A DNA stretch of 64,000 bases from [Clostridium] symbiosum. GTDB lineage: Bacteria > Bacillota > Clostridia > Lachnospirales > Lachnospiraceae. The stretch lies in the NCBI GenBank assembly GCA_021769625.1, contig JAETSN010000001.1, forward strand, positions 62,001 to 126,000, read 5' to 3'. Numbering within the stretch: the stretch's first letter is position 1; every line of letters begins with the position of its first letter. Below, in pieces: positions 43,362 through 52,594 of the stretch. The translations under genes were made by a program, and so were the position numbers. Below the pieces are notes generated by a model. That model had not been told where the DNA came from. It saw only the letters and a program-made list of their open reading frames with translations, and did not search any database.

Positions 43362-44549
43362 ATGGCTAAAGCTAAATTTGACAGAACCAAACCGCACTGT
43401 AACATTGGTACCATCGGCCACGTTGACCATGGTAAAACAACTCTGACGGCTGCGATCACGAAAGTGCTGGCTGAGAGAGTGTCCGGTAATGAAAAGGTAG
43501 ATTTCGAGAACATCGATAAAGCACCTGAAGAGAGAGAACGTGGTATCACCATTTCCACCGCTCACGTAGAGTACCAGACAGATAAGAGACATTACGCACA
43601 CGTTGACTGCCCGGGCCATGCTGACTATGTAAAGAACATGATCACCGGTGCTGCGCAGATGGACGGCGCTATCCTCGTAGTTGCTGCTACAGACGGTGTT
43701 ATGGCTCAGACAAAGGAGCACATCCTTCTGTCCCGTCAGGTAGGCGTGCCTTATATCGTAGTATTCCTGAACAAGTGCGATATGGTGGATGACGAAGAGC
43801 TGATCGAGCTGGTTGAGATGGAAGTAACAGAGCAGCTTGAAGAGTACGGCTTCACAGATTGCCCGATCATCAAGGGTTCCGCTCTGAAAGCTCTGGAAGA
43901 TCCCAACGGCGAATGGGGCGACAAGATCATGGAACTGATGGAAACAGTTGATTCCTATATTCCTGATCCTCAGCGTGAAACAGATAAGCCGTTCCTGATG
44001 CCTGTCGAGGACGTATTCACGATCACAGGCCGTGGTACAGTTGCTACAGGCAGAGTGGAAAGAGGTACTCTGCACCTGAACGAGGATGTTGAGATCGTTG
44101 GTATCAAGGAAGAGACAAAGAAGACTGTTGTAACCGGTATCGAGATGTTCCGTAAGATGCTGGATGAGGCACAGGCTGGTGATAACATCGGCGCGCTGCT
44201 CCGTGGTATCAACAGAACCGAGATCGAAAGAGGACAGGTTCTTGCAAAACCCGGCACAGTAACATGCCACACAAAGTTTACAGCTCAGGTTTACGTTCTG
44301 ACGAAAGATGAGGGTGGTCGTCACACTCCTTTCTTCAACAACTACAGACCTCAGTTCTACTTCAGAACAACGGACGTAACAGGCGTTATCAATCTGCCTG
44401 CAGGCGTTGAGATGTGCATGCCTGGCGATAACATCGAGATGACGATCGAACTGATCCATCCGATCGCTATGGAGCAGGGTCTTACGTTTGCTATTCGTGA
44501 GGGTGGCAGAACGGTTGGTTCCGGCAGGGTTGCTACTATCATCGAATAA
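43362..44549 (+). CDS. tuf: Elongation factor Tu
   Basis: A 395-residue EF-Tu: [40 protein letters not shown]. It delivers aminoacyl-tRNA to the ribosome. Strong codon bias and an AAGGAGG site fit high expression. A terminator follows. Confidence 0.98.
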   Translation: MAKAKFDRTKPHCNIGTIGHVDHGKTTLTAAITKVLAERVSGNEKVDFENIDKAPEERERGITISTAHVEYQTDKRHYAHVDCPGHADYVKNMITGAAQMDGAILVVAATDGVMAQTKEHILLSRQVGVPYIVVFLNKCDMVDDEELIELVEMEVTEQLEEYGFTDCPIIKGSALKALEDPNGEWGDKIMELMETVDSYIPDPQRETDKPFLMPVEDVFTITGRGTVATGRVERGTLHLNEDVEIVGIKEETKKTVVTGIEMFRKMLDEAQAGDNIGALLRGINRTEIERGQVLAKPGTVTCHTKFTAQVYVLTKDEGGRHTPFFNNYRPQFYFRTTDVTGVINLPAGVEMCMPGDNIEMTIELIHPIAMEQGLTFAIREGGRTVGSGRVATIIE

Positions 44550-44591
44550 ATAGAATTTTTGCGGATTCATTAGTAAAAAGTTAGATTTTAT

Positions 44592-44625
44592 GGGACTTTC
44601 TAAGTTGTTTAGGAAGTCCCTTTTT
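44592..44625 (+). terminator. Terminator after tuf
   Basis: GGGACTTTCT (44592-44601) pairs with AGGAAGTCCC (44611-44620, one G-T pair), followed by TTTTT. Confidence 0.9.
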
Positions 44626-44982
44626 CCTGTCAAGTTAATTTTATTGGAGTTCATGGTTTTCTGATTCCATAAATTATTAGATGTCAATGAAGAAATTTAT
44701 CATATAAATATAAAGAATAGTGTTGGTTATATCGTATATCGTTTGTATATTAAGTACCGCAATCTGCGCTACGATGATTTTATCTTTATGATGATGAATA
44801 AAGGAAATCATATTCCGGATCCTATGATAAGAATGTGATTGCGTTTCCACGTTTTATATGATATTATTTTTGACGGTAAGAAGCTGAGGCTGTTGATTTT
44901 CAGAGAGATGCCCGGGGTTTTTTAACGGGGCACACGGTGATCGACAGCAGCGGACACTAGAACGTAGAAGGAGATGGAATAT
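44626..44982. other. Intergenic region without recognised gene
   Basis: This AT-rich stretch between the tuf terminator and the chemoreceptor shows no convincing open frame, RNA gene or sigma-28 promoter. A 5-bp hairpin (TGCCC...GGGCA, about 44909-44932) is too weak to call. Confidence 0.5.
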
Positions 44983-46692
44983 ATGATTGACGGCATACGG
45001 AATTTAAGCATCAGGTTAAAACTTTATATCCTTATAGGGGTGGCGCTGTTTGGGCTGCTCATTACCAACGGCATTTCATTTTCTCTTATGTGGAAGATAA
45101 ATGACATGACAAACGACATTGCGACAAGCTGGCTTCCCAGCGTTGATACAGCGAGAGATCTGGCTGCCACCATTTCCAACATCCGCCTCAATGAATTAGG
45201 GTATCTAACTGCGATTTCTGATGAGACGGCGGAATCCAGCCTTCAGTACATAGAAAAGGAAAAGGAGGATATGGAAGTCCTTTTAGCCACATATGGGGCA
45301 TTAATTGATGAAGAGGAACGGGAGTTTTATGATAATGCGACGAATATTTGGAAGCAGTACAGTGAAGCGGATGAAAAAATGATGACGCTGGCCAAACAGG
45401 GGAGAACGGAGGAAGCCCGCGCGATTCTGGAGGGCGAATGTGTGGATCTTTATAATTCTTTGAACAATGCGCTCAACGATATTATCGTCTATAATATGGA
45501 CGGCAGTGACGGTGCGGCGAAGGAAAGCGCCTCTCTTTATAAAATGGCCGTTTTCCTTCTGGCGGCGGTTTTCATTGCTGCAATCATGGCGGGAGTTTTT
45601 TTCTCCTTTGTGATCGTACGCCTGATCAGAACGCCGATTGCCGAGATTGAGAATGCCGCTACCAAATTAGCAGAGGGAGATCTGGATGTAGAGATCTCCT
45701 ATGCATCCAGAGATGAACTGGGTGTTCTTGCCGCTCAAGTGGGCAGATTGATCCACAAACTTCAGGTTATTATTGATGATGAAAATAAGTTCCTTGCTAA
45801 AATGGCCGAAGGAGATTTTACGGTGGATTCAATCTGCGGGGAAGAATATACAGGCGCTTTTCTTCCTTTGCTGGTTTCTTTCCGGAGTATTTCGGAAAAA
45901 CTCAACGACACCATGCTGCAAATCAGCAGAAGTTCCTCACAGGTTGCAGACGGGGCGGATCAGGTATCTAATGGCGCTCAGGCTCTGGCTCAGGGAGCGA
46001 CCCAACAGGCCAGTTCCGTGCAGGAACTGGCTGCCACTATTACTGAAATCTCCGATAAGGTAAGTCAGAACGCAGAACATGCACGGCAGGCCAGTGCTAC
46101 GGCCGGCAGTGTCAGTGAAAAAATGCATGTGAGCAAAGAGAAAATGCAGCAGATGGTACAGGCAATGGGTGACATCAGCACCTGTTCCAATGAGATCAGT
46201 AAGATCATAAAGATCATTGAGGACATTACGTTCCAGACGAATATTCTTGCCCTGAATGCCACCATAGAAGCCGCCCGCGCGGGCGCTGCGGGAAAAGGAT
46301 TTGCCGTAGTAGCCGATCAGGTGCGCAATCTGGCAACGAAAAGCACGGAAGCCTCCAAAAACATCTCCGGTCTGATCGAAAATTCATTAAAGGCAGTGGA
46401 GAACGGTACACAGATCGCGAATGATACCGCTCAGGCCCTGATTCAGACGGTAAATGATGTAAACGAAATGACAGGCATTATCGGGCAGATTTCAGAGGCC
46501 AGCAGCGAGCAGGCTGATTCGATCTCCCAGATCACTATGGGAGTGGATCAGATATCCGATGTTGTACAGACAAATTCGGCAACTGCGGAAGAGAGCGCGG
46601 CGGCAAGCGAGGAACTGTTGAACCAATCGCAGCTTATGAGAAAGCTCGTTGAAAGGTTCAAGCTAAAATGCGGCCCCTCAGATCGCTGGTAG
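44983..46692 (+). CDS. Methyl-accepting chemotaxis protein
   Basis: A 569-residue transmembrane receptor. TM1 lies near residues 12-35, an all-helical extracellular domain (4HB-like, with [18 protein letters not shown]) follows, then TM2 near 185-210, two successive HAMP-like segments ([20 protein letters not shown]) and a cytoplasmic signalling domain with the tip [37 protein letters not shown]. It ends without a CheR-binding pentapeptide. I choose ATG 44983, 9 bases after AAGGAG; ATG 44974 directly abuts that site. The ligand is unknown. Confidence 0.93.
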   Translation: MIDGIRNLSIRLKLYILIGVALFGLLITNGISFSLMWKINDMTNDIATSWLPSVDTARDLAATISNIRLNELGYLTAISDETAESSLQYIEKEKEDMEVLLATYGALIDEEEREFYDNATNIWKQYSEADEKMMTLAKQGRTEEARAILEGECVDLYNSLNNALNDIIVYNMDGSDGAAKESASLYKMAVFLLAAVFIAAIMAGVFFSFVIVRLIRTPIAEIENAATKLAEGDLDVEISYASRDELGVLAAQVGRLIHKLQVIIDDENKFLAKMAEGDFTVDSICGEEYTGAFLPLLVSFRSISEKLNDTMLQISRSSSQVADGADQVSNGAQALAQGATQQASSVQELAATITEISDKVSQNAEHARQASATAGSVSEKMHVSKEKMQQMVQAMGDISTCSNEISKIIKIIEDITFQTNILALNATIEAARAGAAGKGFAVVADQVRNLATKSTEASKNISGLIENSLKAVENGTQIANDTAQALIQTVNDVNEMTGIIGQISEASSEQADSISQITMGVDQISDVVQTNSATAEESAAASEELLNQSQLMRKLVERFKLKCGPSDRW

Positions 46693-46748
46693 AGATAAAT
46701 ATCCATCAACCCTCGGTAATGAATCCGTAAGGAGATGAGCATTCATGA

Positions 46749-46776
46749 GCGGGAAGCTTAGTCTTCCCGCATTTTT
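46749..46776 (+). terminator. Terminator after the chemoreceptor gene
   Basis: GCGGGAAG (46749-46756) pairs with CTTCCCGC (46763-46770), followed by ATTTTT. Confidence 0.88.
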
Positions 46777-46809
46777 AGTATGTATAATAGTGTTTGAAAA
46801 GAAGTGGTG

Positions 46810-46838
46810 TTGATTTGTTTTTCATAATAAGATACATT
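46810..46838 (+). promoter_or_regulatory. Possible promoter of the SDR gene
   Basis: TTGATT (46810-46815), 17-base spacer, TACATT (46833-46838); moderate match 66 bases before the start codon. Confidence 0.5.
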
Positions 46839-46903
46839 TAATATATCGGATTTTAAGTTTATCTTGCCACAGTGCAAAAGAAAAAATACAGGAGGTTTTT
46901 AGC

Positions 46904-47707
46904 ATGGGAAGATTAGAAAACAAAGTAGCTGTTGTTACGGGCTCTACCAGCGGGATCGGCATTGGAATTGCCAGATTATTTGCGGCAGAGGGGGCGAAGG
47001 TGGTCATCTGCGGACGGCGGAAAGAGAAAGGTCAGGCTGTGGTGGACAGTATACAGGGGGATGGCGGAGAAGCATTTTATCACTTTATGGATATCACGGT
47101 TCCGGAAAGTATTGAAGCGCTCTTTGCGGATACCGCCGAAAAGTACGGGAAGATCGATGTGCTGGTGAACAATGCGGCGAATGTGGGCTTGAAGGACGGT
47201 CGTGTGGATGAACTGACATTGGAAATGTGGGATGCTGTTTTCCAGAGCGATATGCGCGGCACGTTCTACACAACCAAATGCGTGCTTCCCTATATGCAGA
47301 AAAATGAGAAGGGCGGCTCCATTGTCAACATCGGCTCTATGGCTGCCTGCGGGGGTGACCTCGGTTCCACAGCTTATGCCTGTGCAAAGGCGGGCGTGGA
47401 TATGTTGACGAAGTCTACCGCGCTGCAGTATGGGAAACAGAATATCCGCTGCAATTGTGTGCGCCCGGGACTGATCGTTACACCGCAGAACGAAGCGCAT
47501 GTACCGCAGGCGTTGAAGGACATTTTCCTGAGCAATATTATGGTGAACCGTTACGGATGCCCGGAGGATATCGGATATATGTGCGTATTTTTTGCTTCCG
47601 ATGAGAGCAGTTATGTGAGCGGGCAGATTGTCGATGTGGACGGAGGAATGAATTCTCATGTACCTACGGTTGCGCAGTTCAGGGAGATGAATTCCCGCAC
47701 CTGGTAA
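46904..47707 (+). CDS. Short-chain dehydrogenase/reductase (SDR)
   Basis: A 267-residue classical SDR: cofactor motif TGSTSGIGIG, CGRR after the second strand (NADP-type basic residues), NNAA, catalytic Ser in NIGSMAA and Tyr-x3-Lys in YACAKAG, and the C-terminal GQIVDVDGG. The substrate is not evident. CAGGAGGT precedes the ATG; there is no operon partner. Confidence 0.92.
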   Translation: MGRLENKVAVVTGSTSGIGIGIARLFAAEGAKVVICGRRKEKGQAVVDSIQGDGGEAFYHFMDITVPESIEALFADTAEKYGKIDVLVNNAANVGLKDGRVDELTLEMWDAVFQSDMRGTFYTTKCVLPYMQKNEKGGSIVNIGSMAACGGDLGSTAYACAKAGVDMLTKSTALQYGKQNIRCNCVRPGLIVTPQNEAHVPQALKDIFLSNIMVNRYGCPEDIGYMCVFFASDESSYVSGQIVDVDGGMNSHVPTVAQFREMNSRTW

Positions 47708-47806
47708 GGATGCAGCGGTGATTTTGTGGAAGTAAATTCAAAAAGGTTTTCACATGGATTCTTGCAAAGACATCTGTGCATGAAAATCGGGAGGAATGCT
47801 ATAAAG

Positions 47807-47854
47807 TGCCGCAGCGGCTGATAATGTCAGGGATTTCTTATCAGCGCTGCGGCA
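47807..47854 (+). other. Long near-perfect inverted repeat
   Basis: TGCCGCAGCGGCTGATAA (47807-47824) and TTATCAGCGCTGCGGCA (47838-47854) pair over 17 positions with one bulged base. The T-run is missing, so termination is doubtful; it may protect the 3' end of the SDR mRNA or act as an operator for the next gene. Confidence 0.7.
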
Positions 47855-47916
47855 GTCCGATATGAAGGTAAAGTAAATGGAGCGAGTGGTAAAAGAAGGA
47901 AAGAGAGAAGAACCGT

Positions 47917-48600
47917 ATGCCGGATCATAAGATAGCCGTTATTTCCGATACGCACTCGTTACTGCGTCCGGAGATAACAGAGAAAATAAAGGAGTGCGAG
48001 CTGATCATACATGCAGGGGATATCGCATCAAAGGAGACGGCAGAAGAAATAGAGCGTCTCGGTCCGACACATTTTGTGAGAGGGAATGCGGATAAGGGAA
48101 GCTGGGCGGATGGGATCCCTGTCAGCGTGGAACTGGAACTTTGGGGACTGCGTGTTTTTGTGATCCATAACCGCAGGCAGATCAAAGACGATCCGTCCGG
48201 CAGGGATATCGTTATTTACGGACATTCTCACAGATACGCCGAGGAGTACCAGGGGAATGTCTGTTATTTCAATCCGGGGAGCTGCGGACCGAGGAGGTTT
48301 CATCAGGAAATCACCATGGCAGTCTTAACGGTGAATGAGGGTGATAAGAGTTTTTCGTTTGAGAAAGTTGACTGTTCGCCGCATCTTACGGCAGGCGGCG
48401 GGAAACTTCCCGATAAAGATATGGCAAGGCTGGTCAGGGAGATCGTGAAACAGATGGACGCGGGCAGGACGGTCGATGAGATTGCCGGAAAAAACCGGGT
48501 GGAGGAGGGACTGGTGAGGCAGGTCCTCCAGATCTACACGACACATCAGGGGATTGACGTACAGGGAATATTGGATAGAATGGATATATGGGAAAAGTAG
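47917..48600 (+). CDS. YfcE/MJ0936-type metallophosphoesterase with C-terminal helical extension
   Basis: A 227-residue protein. The first ~155 residues are a calcineurin-like phosphodiesterase: ISDTHSL, HAGDIA, VRGNADKG, YGHSHRY and FNPGS supply the metal ligands. The remaining ~70 residues form a helical domain (MARLVREIVKQMDAGRTVDEIAGKNRVEEGLVRQVLQIYTTH) resembling a helix-turn-helix, beyond the length of YfcE. AAGGAAAGAGAGAAG precedes the start. The 18-base gap to the next gene suggests an operon. Confidence 0.88.
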   Translation: MPDHKIAVISDTHSLLRPEITEKIKECELIIHAGDIASKETAEEIERLGPTHFVRGNADKGSWADGIPVSVELELWGLRVFVIHNRRQIKDDPSGRDIVIYGHSHRYAEEYQGNVCYFNPGSCGPRRFHQEITMAVLTVNEGDKSFSFEKVDCSPHLTAGGGKLPDKDMARLVREIVKQMDAGRTVDEIAGKNRVEEGLVRQVLQIYTTHQGIDVQGILDRMDIWEK

Positions 48601-48617
48601 GAGAGAGGAGAAAAATC

Positions 48618-48971
48618 ATGTTATTTATACAATACCCCAAATGTTCCACCTGTCAAAAGGCTAAAAAATGGCTGGATGCACATAATATTACTTATACGAG
48701 CCGTCATATTGCGGAGGAAAATCCTTCCTGTGAGGAATTGAAGGAATGGCATGAAAAGAGCGGCATGCCGCTTAAGAAATTTTTTAATACAAGCGGTTTG
48801 CTGTACAAAAATATGCAGTTAAAGGATAAGCTGCCTTCTATGAGTGAGGAAGAGCAGTTAAAGCTTCTTGCGACCGACGGAATGCTCGTGAAGCGCCCGA
48901 TCATTGTGGATGACGATGTGGTGCTCACAGGATTTAAAGAGGCGGAGTGGGCGGAAAAGCTGTTACAGTGA
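48618..48971 (+). CDS. ArsC/Spx-family thioredoxin-fold protein
   Basis: A 117-residue ArsC-like protein: FIQYPKCSTCQKAKKWLD carries the CxxC motif (Cys9, Cys12), and MLVKRPIIVDDDVVLTGF is the cis-Pro loop. Spx/MgsR-type regulators and arsenate reductases share this fold; the CxxC and size fit the Spx/YffB group, but the role cannot be fixed. I use ATG 48618 with GAGAGGAG upstream. The frame stays open past its TGA to the next gene. Confidence 0.85.
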   Translation: MLFIQYPKCSTCQKAKKWLDAHNITYTSRHIAEENPSCEELKEWHEKSGMPLKKFFNTSGLLYKNMQLKDKLPSMSEEEQLKLLATDGMLVKRPIIVDDDVVLTGFKEAEWAEKLLQ

Positions 48972-49097
48972 CCCGGCGGGCAGAGACGGAGGATTACTAT
49001 AACAGTCTGGGAGTTCGGCAGTCGAACCGGAAAGAGTTATGATGATCAGGCGGACAGAAGACGGGATGAAAGCCTTGAATCAGGTGTTTATGCGGAT

Positions 49098-50474
49098 ATG
49101 GACAGAGAAAAAGCGGATCGGGAGAGAAATAAAGGACAATTGCAGCCGGCGCTGATAACGGTTGCTGTGGCTGCAATACTTATCATGTTTATTGCAACTA
49201 TTTTTGCGGTATCAGGAGATGGGAAGAAATCGGGGGATGCGGCTCCAAGAGAGGCAGGGATAAGAGGAGAGGCGGAAACAGAAGAAGCAGCGACAGAAGA
49301 AGTAAAAAAGACAGGAGAAAAAGCAAAAAGGGCAGAAGAGACAGGAGAAGAGATAAAAGAGGCAGAAGAGACGCGGGAAAAGGCTGAAGGAATAGTGGAA
49401 GCGGGAGAAGAAATAGGGGAAGAGGCAGAGGATATACTGTCGGGAATGACTTTGGAGGAAAAAGTATATCAGATGTTTATTATCACTCCCGAGCAATTGA
49501 CAGGAGTAAAACCTGTGACAGTGGCTGAAAGCGCCACGAAAGACAGCCTTCAAAAATATCCGGTGGGCGGACTGGTATATTTTTCATCCAATCTGGTGAG
49601 CAGCGGGCAGACATCCGAAATGCTTGAGAACAGCCAGAAATATGCGCTTGAGATAGAAGGACTGCCCCTGTTTTTATGTGTGGATGAGGAGGGCGGAAGG
49701 ATCGCGAGAGTGGCGAACAACGCCTCGTTTGGATTGAGCAAAACAAAAGCTATGGGTAAGATGGAAAGCGTGGAGGAAGCCTTTGAGGCGGGCGGTGCGA
49801 TAGGCAGGTATCTGTCGGACTTAGGTTTTAATGTGGATTTTGCGCCGGATGCCGATGTGCTCACAAATTCCGCGAATACAGTGATCGGTGATCGCTCGTT
49901 TGGGGATGATCCCGGGAAGGTGACGGAGTATGCGGCGGCCTATTCCGACGGGCTTCATCTGTCGGGGGTTTGCAGTACGTTCAAACATTTTCCGGGACAT
50001 GGGGCGACGGCGGGTGATACACATGAGGGATTTGCCTGTATTGATAAGACCTTGGAGGAATTAAAAGAAAACGAATTGATCCCGTTTGCCGCCGCCCGGG
50101 ATGAAGGTGTCGATCTGGTCATGGTCTCGCATATTTCAGTTCCTGCTGTACTCGGCGATAATACACCGTGCACTTTATCGAGATATATGGTGACCGGCGT
50201 GCTGAGAGAAGAGATGGGGTATAAAGGCCTGATCATCACGGATGCGATGAATATGGGGGCAATTACGAAAGCCTACGATAATGATCAGGCTGTGGTGGAT
50301 GCCGTCAGCGCAGGGGCAGACCTGATATTGATGCCGGTGGATTTTAGATCCGCGTCAGATGCGGTTATTGCGGCGGCAAGATCCGGAGAGATCGATCCCG
50401 CGTCCATCGACGAGTCGGTGAAAAGGATCATTGTGAAGAAGCTGTGTCTGATGGAAGAGATGAGTGAAGATTGA
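49098..50474 (+). CDS. Membrane-anchored GH3 beta-N-acetylhexosaminidase-like protein
   Basis: A 458-residue protein with one N-terminal membrane segment (about residues 19-40), a ~70-residue Glu/Lys-rich linker (TEEAATEEVKK, AEETGEEIKE, IVEAGEEIGEEAE) and a GH3 domain from about residue 113: GLPLFLCVDEEGGRI, NVDFAPDADV, KHFPGHGATAGDTHEG (NagZ-type His/Asp pair) and GLIITDAMNMGAI (catalytic Asp). It likely trims peptidoglycan or glycan fragments outside the membrane. No good ribosome site is visible; coupling to the upstream gene is possible. Confidence 0.9.
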   Translation: MDREKADRERNKGQLQPALITVAVAAILIMFIATIFAVSGDGKKSGDAAPREAGIRGEAETEEAATEEVKKTGEKAKRAEETGEEIKEAEETREKAEGIVEAGEEIGEEAEDILSGMTLEEKVYQMFIITPEQLTGVKPVTVAESATKDSLQKYPVGGLVYFSSNLVSSGQTSEMLENSQKYALEIEGLPLFLCVDEEGGRIARVANNASFGLSKTKAMGKMESVEEAFEAGGAIGRYLSDLGFNVDFAPDADVLTNSANTVIGDRSFGDDPGKVTEYAAAYSDGLHLSGVCSTFKHFPGHGATAGDTHEGFACIDKTLEELKENELIPFAAARDEGVDLVMVSHISVPAVLGDNTPCTLSRYMVTGVLREEMGYKGLIITDAMNMGAITKAYDNDQAVVDAVSAGADLILMPVDFRSASDAVIAAARSGEIDPASIDESVKRIIVKKLCLMEEMSED

Positions 50475-50499
50475 CAGACAATATCCCGCATGTTAGTAT
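50471..50499 (+). promoter_or_regulatory. Promoter of the TPP-riboswitch-like RNA
   Basis: A perfect -35 TTGACA (50471-50476, overlapping the GH3 stop codon), 17 bases, then TAGTAT (50494-50499). Transcription would begin near 50506, about 42 bases before the aptamer. Confidence 0.7.
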
Positions 50500-50547
50500 G
50501 TGGATATGTTAGATGGAGTAAATAACTGAATAAGATATCATACACGT

Positions 50548-50626
50548 TTGCGAGGGAACTGAACAAGTTGAAAAAGGTAAGACCTGACCTCTGGACCTGT
50601 CGGCTAATACCGGCGTAGGGAAGCAA
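50548..50626 (+). ncRNA. TPP-riboswitch-like aptamer with altered sensing junction
   Basis: The 3' half from 50595 (ACCTGTCGGCTAATACCGGC then GTAGGGAAGC) matches the thi-box consensus, with the P4 stem changed on both sides (CGG/CCG). P1 is TTGC (50548-50551) with GCAA (50623-50626). P2 is GAGG (50552-50555) with CCTC. P3 is AACT/AGTT. The conserved UGAGA after P3 is UGAAA here, and an extra GGT-AAG-ACC hairpin sits before P2 closes. Known TPP riboswitches regulate thiamine genes; none follows. It may be a variant or a remnant. Confidence 0.65.
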
Positions 50627-50700
50627 TTTCTTACGCCGGTTTTGTGTGCAGCGGCGGTATGGAAAGAGCTTCTGAATATAGTGATAGGAGGCTCTTTTTT
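50609..50700 (+). terminator. Tandem terminators after the riboswitch-like RNA
   Basis: ACCGGCGTA (50609-50617) can pair with TACGCCGGT (50632-50640) followed by TTTTG; this overlaps the aptamer 3' half and is mutually exclusive with it. A second, stronger hairpin AGAGCTTCT / AGGAGGCTCT with seven T (about 50665-50701) follows. Confidence 0.75.
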
Positions 50701-50715
50701 TCATGAGATCAAAGT

Positions 50716-50744
50716 TTGCCATGATATCAAAAGCACTGTATAAT
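50716..50744 (+). promoter_or_regulatory. Promoter of the two-component operon
   Basis: TTGCCA (50716-50721), 17 bases, TATAAT (50739-50744). It lies downstream of the tandem terminators, so the response regulator does not need the riboswitch transcript. Confidence 0.8.
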
Positions 50745-50814
50745 GGCAGAGGAACATAATGTTTGTATACAGATGCCGGATAGGTGTCGGGAGAAAAGGA
50801 GCGCGGAATAGGAA

Positions 50815-51486
50815 GTGGCGGATATTTATTATGTGGAGGATGATGGGGATATATCCCGGACGGTGAAAGCGTTTTTGGAACAGCGAGGCTATCGTGTTTC
50901 TGTTTTCAGTACAGTCCGCGCGGCAAGGCATGCTTTTCAGAGTGCCTGTCCGACGTTGGCGCTGGTGGATTGGAATATGCCGGATGGCAGCGGAAGGGAA
51001 CTATGTGGATGGGTCCGCTCTGTCAGAAAGGAGCTGCCGATCATTCTGTTGACGGTCCGCGGCGATTCCGGTGATATCGTGTCCGGCTTTCGGAGCGGCG
51101 CGGATGATTATGTGGTAAAGCCCTTTGAGCTGGAAGTCTTGATGTCACGGATCGAAGCGCTTCTCAAAAGATGCGGGGATGTTTCGCGGCAATATCTGTC
51201 CTGCGGCAGCATCTCGCTGGACCAGAAAAGAATGCTCGTATTCAGGGAAGGGGAAGAGGTGAAGTTATCGCCTTCCGAATACCAGCTTCTGTTGTGCTTA
51301 TTACAGAATAAGGGACTCATTGTCACAAGGGAGCAGCTGCTGGAAAGAGTCTGGGACAGCAGCGGGAACTTTGTCAATGACAATACGCTGACCGTCGCCA
51401 TGAAACGTCTGCGGGAAAAGCTGCATAAGCCGGACTGTCTGAAAACGGTCAGGAGCATAGGGTATCGTATGGAGGAACGGGAATGA
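50815..51486 (+). CDS. OmpR/BceR-type response regulator
   Basis: A 223-residue regulator with a receiver domain (YYVEDDGD acidic residues, ALVDWNMPDGSG phosphoacceptor, LLTVRGDSGD, YVVKPFE) and an OmpR-type winged helix (LSPSEYQLLLCLLQNKGLIVTREQLLERVWD, VAMKRLREKL, IRSIGYR-like end). It starts at GTG with AATAGGA upstream and overlaps the kinase gene by 4 bases. The context points to BceRS-like control of the ABC exporter downstream. Confidence 0.93.
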   Translation: MADIYYVEDDGDISRTVKAFLEQRGYRVSVFSTVRAARHAFQSACPTLALVDWNMPDGSGRELCGWVRSVRKELPIILLTVRGDSGDIVSGFRSGADDYVVKPFELEVLMSRIEALLKRCGDVSRQYLSCGSISLDQKRMLVFREGEEVKLSPSEYQLLLCLLQNKGLIVTREQLLERVWDSSGNFVNDNTLTVAMKRLREKLHKPDCLKTVRSIGYRMEERE

Positions 51487-52400
51487 ACGGACAGGTGATA
51501 TTGCCGTGGGCGGCTCTGGCGATAGGCGTTTTTGCCGGATCTTCGGTATTTGGCATGCTGTATTTCCTGCGGCGGAGGAAGGAACGAAAGCGGATAGAAG
51601 CGCTGACGACATATCTGGAGGAAGTAAACACCGGCGGCGGGAGGATTCTTCTTCAGAGCGGGGAGGATGATCTTTCCAAACTGCAGGATGAGATCTACAA
51701 GACAGTGACCGAGCTGTACAGGACCCGGGAGATGGCGCTGGAAGCAAAAAACAATTTCGCGGAAAATCTTTATAATATCGCGCATCAGATCAAAACGCCG
51801 ATCACATCGGCTTCTTTGTCCCTGCAGATGATGCGCAAATCTCTGTCTCCGGCATATATAGAACAGATACAAAGGCAGCTTTCGCGGCTCGCCCGTCTGG
51901 AAGAGTCTCTGCTGTTATTATCCCGTCTTGACGCGGGGGTGCTTTCTTTTGAAAAGAGGGAGACGGATGTTTTTACGCTTCTTGAACTGGCGGCTGAACA
52001 GTTGGAGGAATTATTCCGGGAGGCGGAAGTTTCCATAGAAATACCGGAGGCGGGGGAGATGATCATACTTGCCGATATGGAGTGGACGATGGAGGCGGTG
52101 ATAAATCTTTTGAAAAACTGCATGGAGCATACGCCGCGGGGAGGCATGGTCCGCTGCAGTTACGAACAGAACCCGATCTATACGCAGATCACAATAACAG
52201 ATACCGGAAGCGGATTTGCCAGGGAGGATATATCGCATCTTTTTGAGCGGTTTTATCGCGGGAAAGATGCAAAGAAAGAGGGCGTTGGTATCGGTCTTGC
52301 CCTTTCCAAAGAGATCATTGAGAGACAGAACGGAACGATCACAGCGAGAAATCTTCCGGGGGGAGGCGGCTGTTTTGAAATCCGCATCTACCGTCACTGA
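51483..52400 (+). CDS. Sensor histidine kinase
   Basis: A 305-residue kinase with one clear N-terminal membrane segment (about residues 8-28), H-box NIAHQIKTPITSASLSLQMM, N-box INLLKNCMEHT, DTGSGFAREDISHLFERFY and the G2 box GVGIGLALSKEII. There is no extracellular sensor domain; intramembrane-sensing kinases of Bce modules look similar and sense through their ABC partner. The start overlaps the regulator stop (ATGA). Confidence 0.92.
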   Translation: MNGQVILPWAALAIGVFAGSSVFGMLYFLRRRKERKRIEALTTYLEEVNTGGGRILLQSGEDDLSKLQDEIYKTVTELYRTREMALEAKNNFAENLYNIAHQIKTPITSASLSLQMMRKSLSPAYIEQIQRQLSRLARLEESLLLLSRLDAGVLSFEKRETDVFTLLELAAEQLEELFREAEVSIEIPEAGEMIILADMEWTMEAVINLLKNCMEHTPRGGMVRCSYEQNPIYTQITITDTGSGFAREDISHLFERFYRGKDAKKEGVGIGLALSKEIIERQNGTITARNLPGGGGCFEIRIYRH

Positions 52401-52403
52401 ATC

Positions 52404-52586
52404 AATATCATTTGGCTAATGAAGGCGGACGCCATGAGAATAATAAAATCCTACGTCGCCACGCTTTCGCTCCGTAAAAAGCGTAGCGGACACTAAGCTC
52501 GTGAGATACCTCGCTAAGTGCCGACGCTTTTTAAGGGGCTCCTTAAGGATTTTATTATTCTCATGGCTGGCTAAGGTGTTAACTGG
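52404..52586 (+). repeat. Palindromic variable-arm element, copy 3
   Basis: Perfect 22-bp arms at 52431-52452 and 52546-52567 enclose the intact core CGGACACTAAGCTCGTGA / CCTCGCTAAGTGCC with inner stem AAAAAGCG/CGCTTTTT. The left end ATATCATTTGGCTAATG resembles the copy 5 left end, and the right end is GGTGTTAACTGG. It starts 4 bases after the kinase stop and separates the two-component genes from their ABC partner. Confidence 0.92.
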
Positions 52587-52594
52587 TCACCAAA

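Noticed and set aside
44948-44961. CAGCGGACACTAG before the chemoreceptor, matching part of the repeat core
   Set aside because: Only about 12 bases match and neither arms nor flanks are present, so chance or a minimal remnant cannot be separated.
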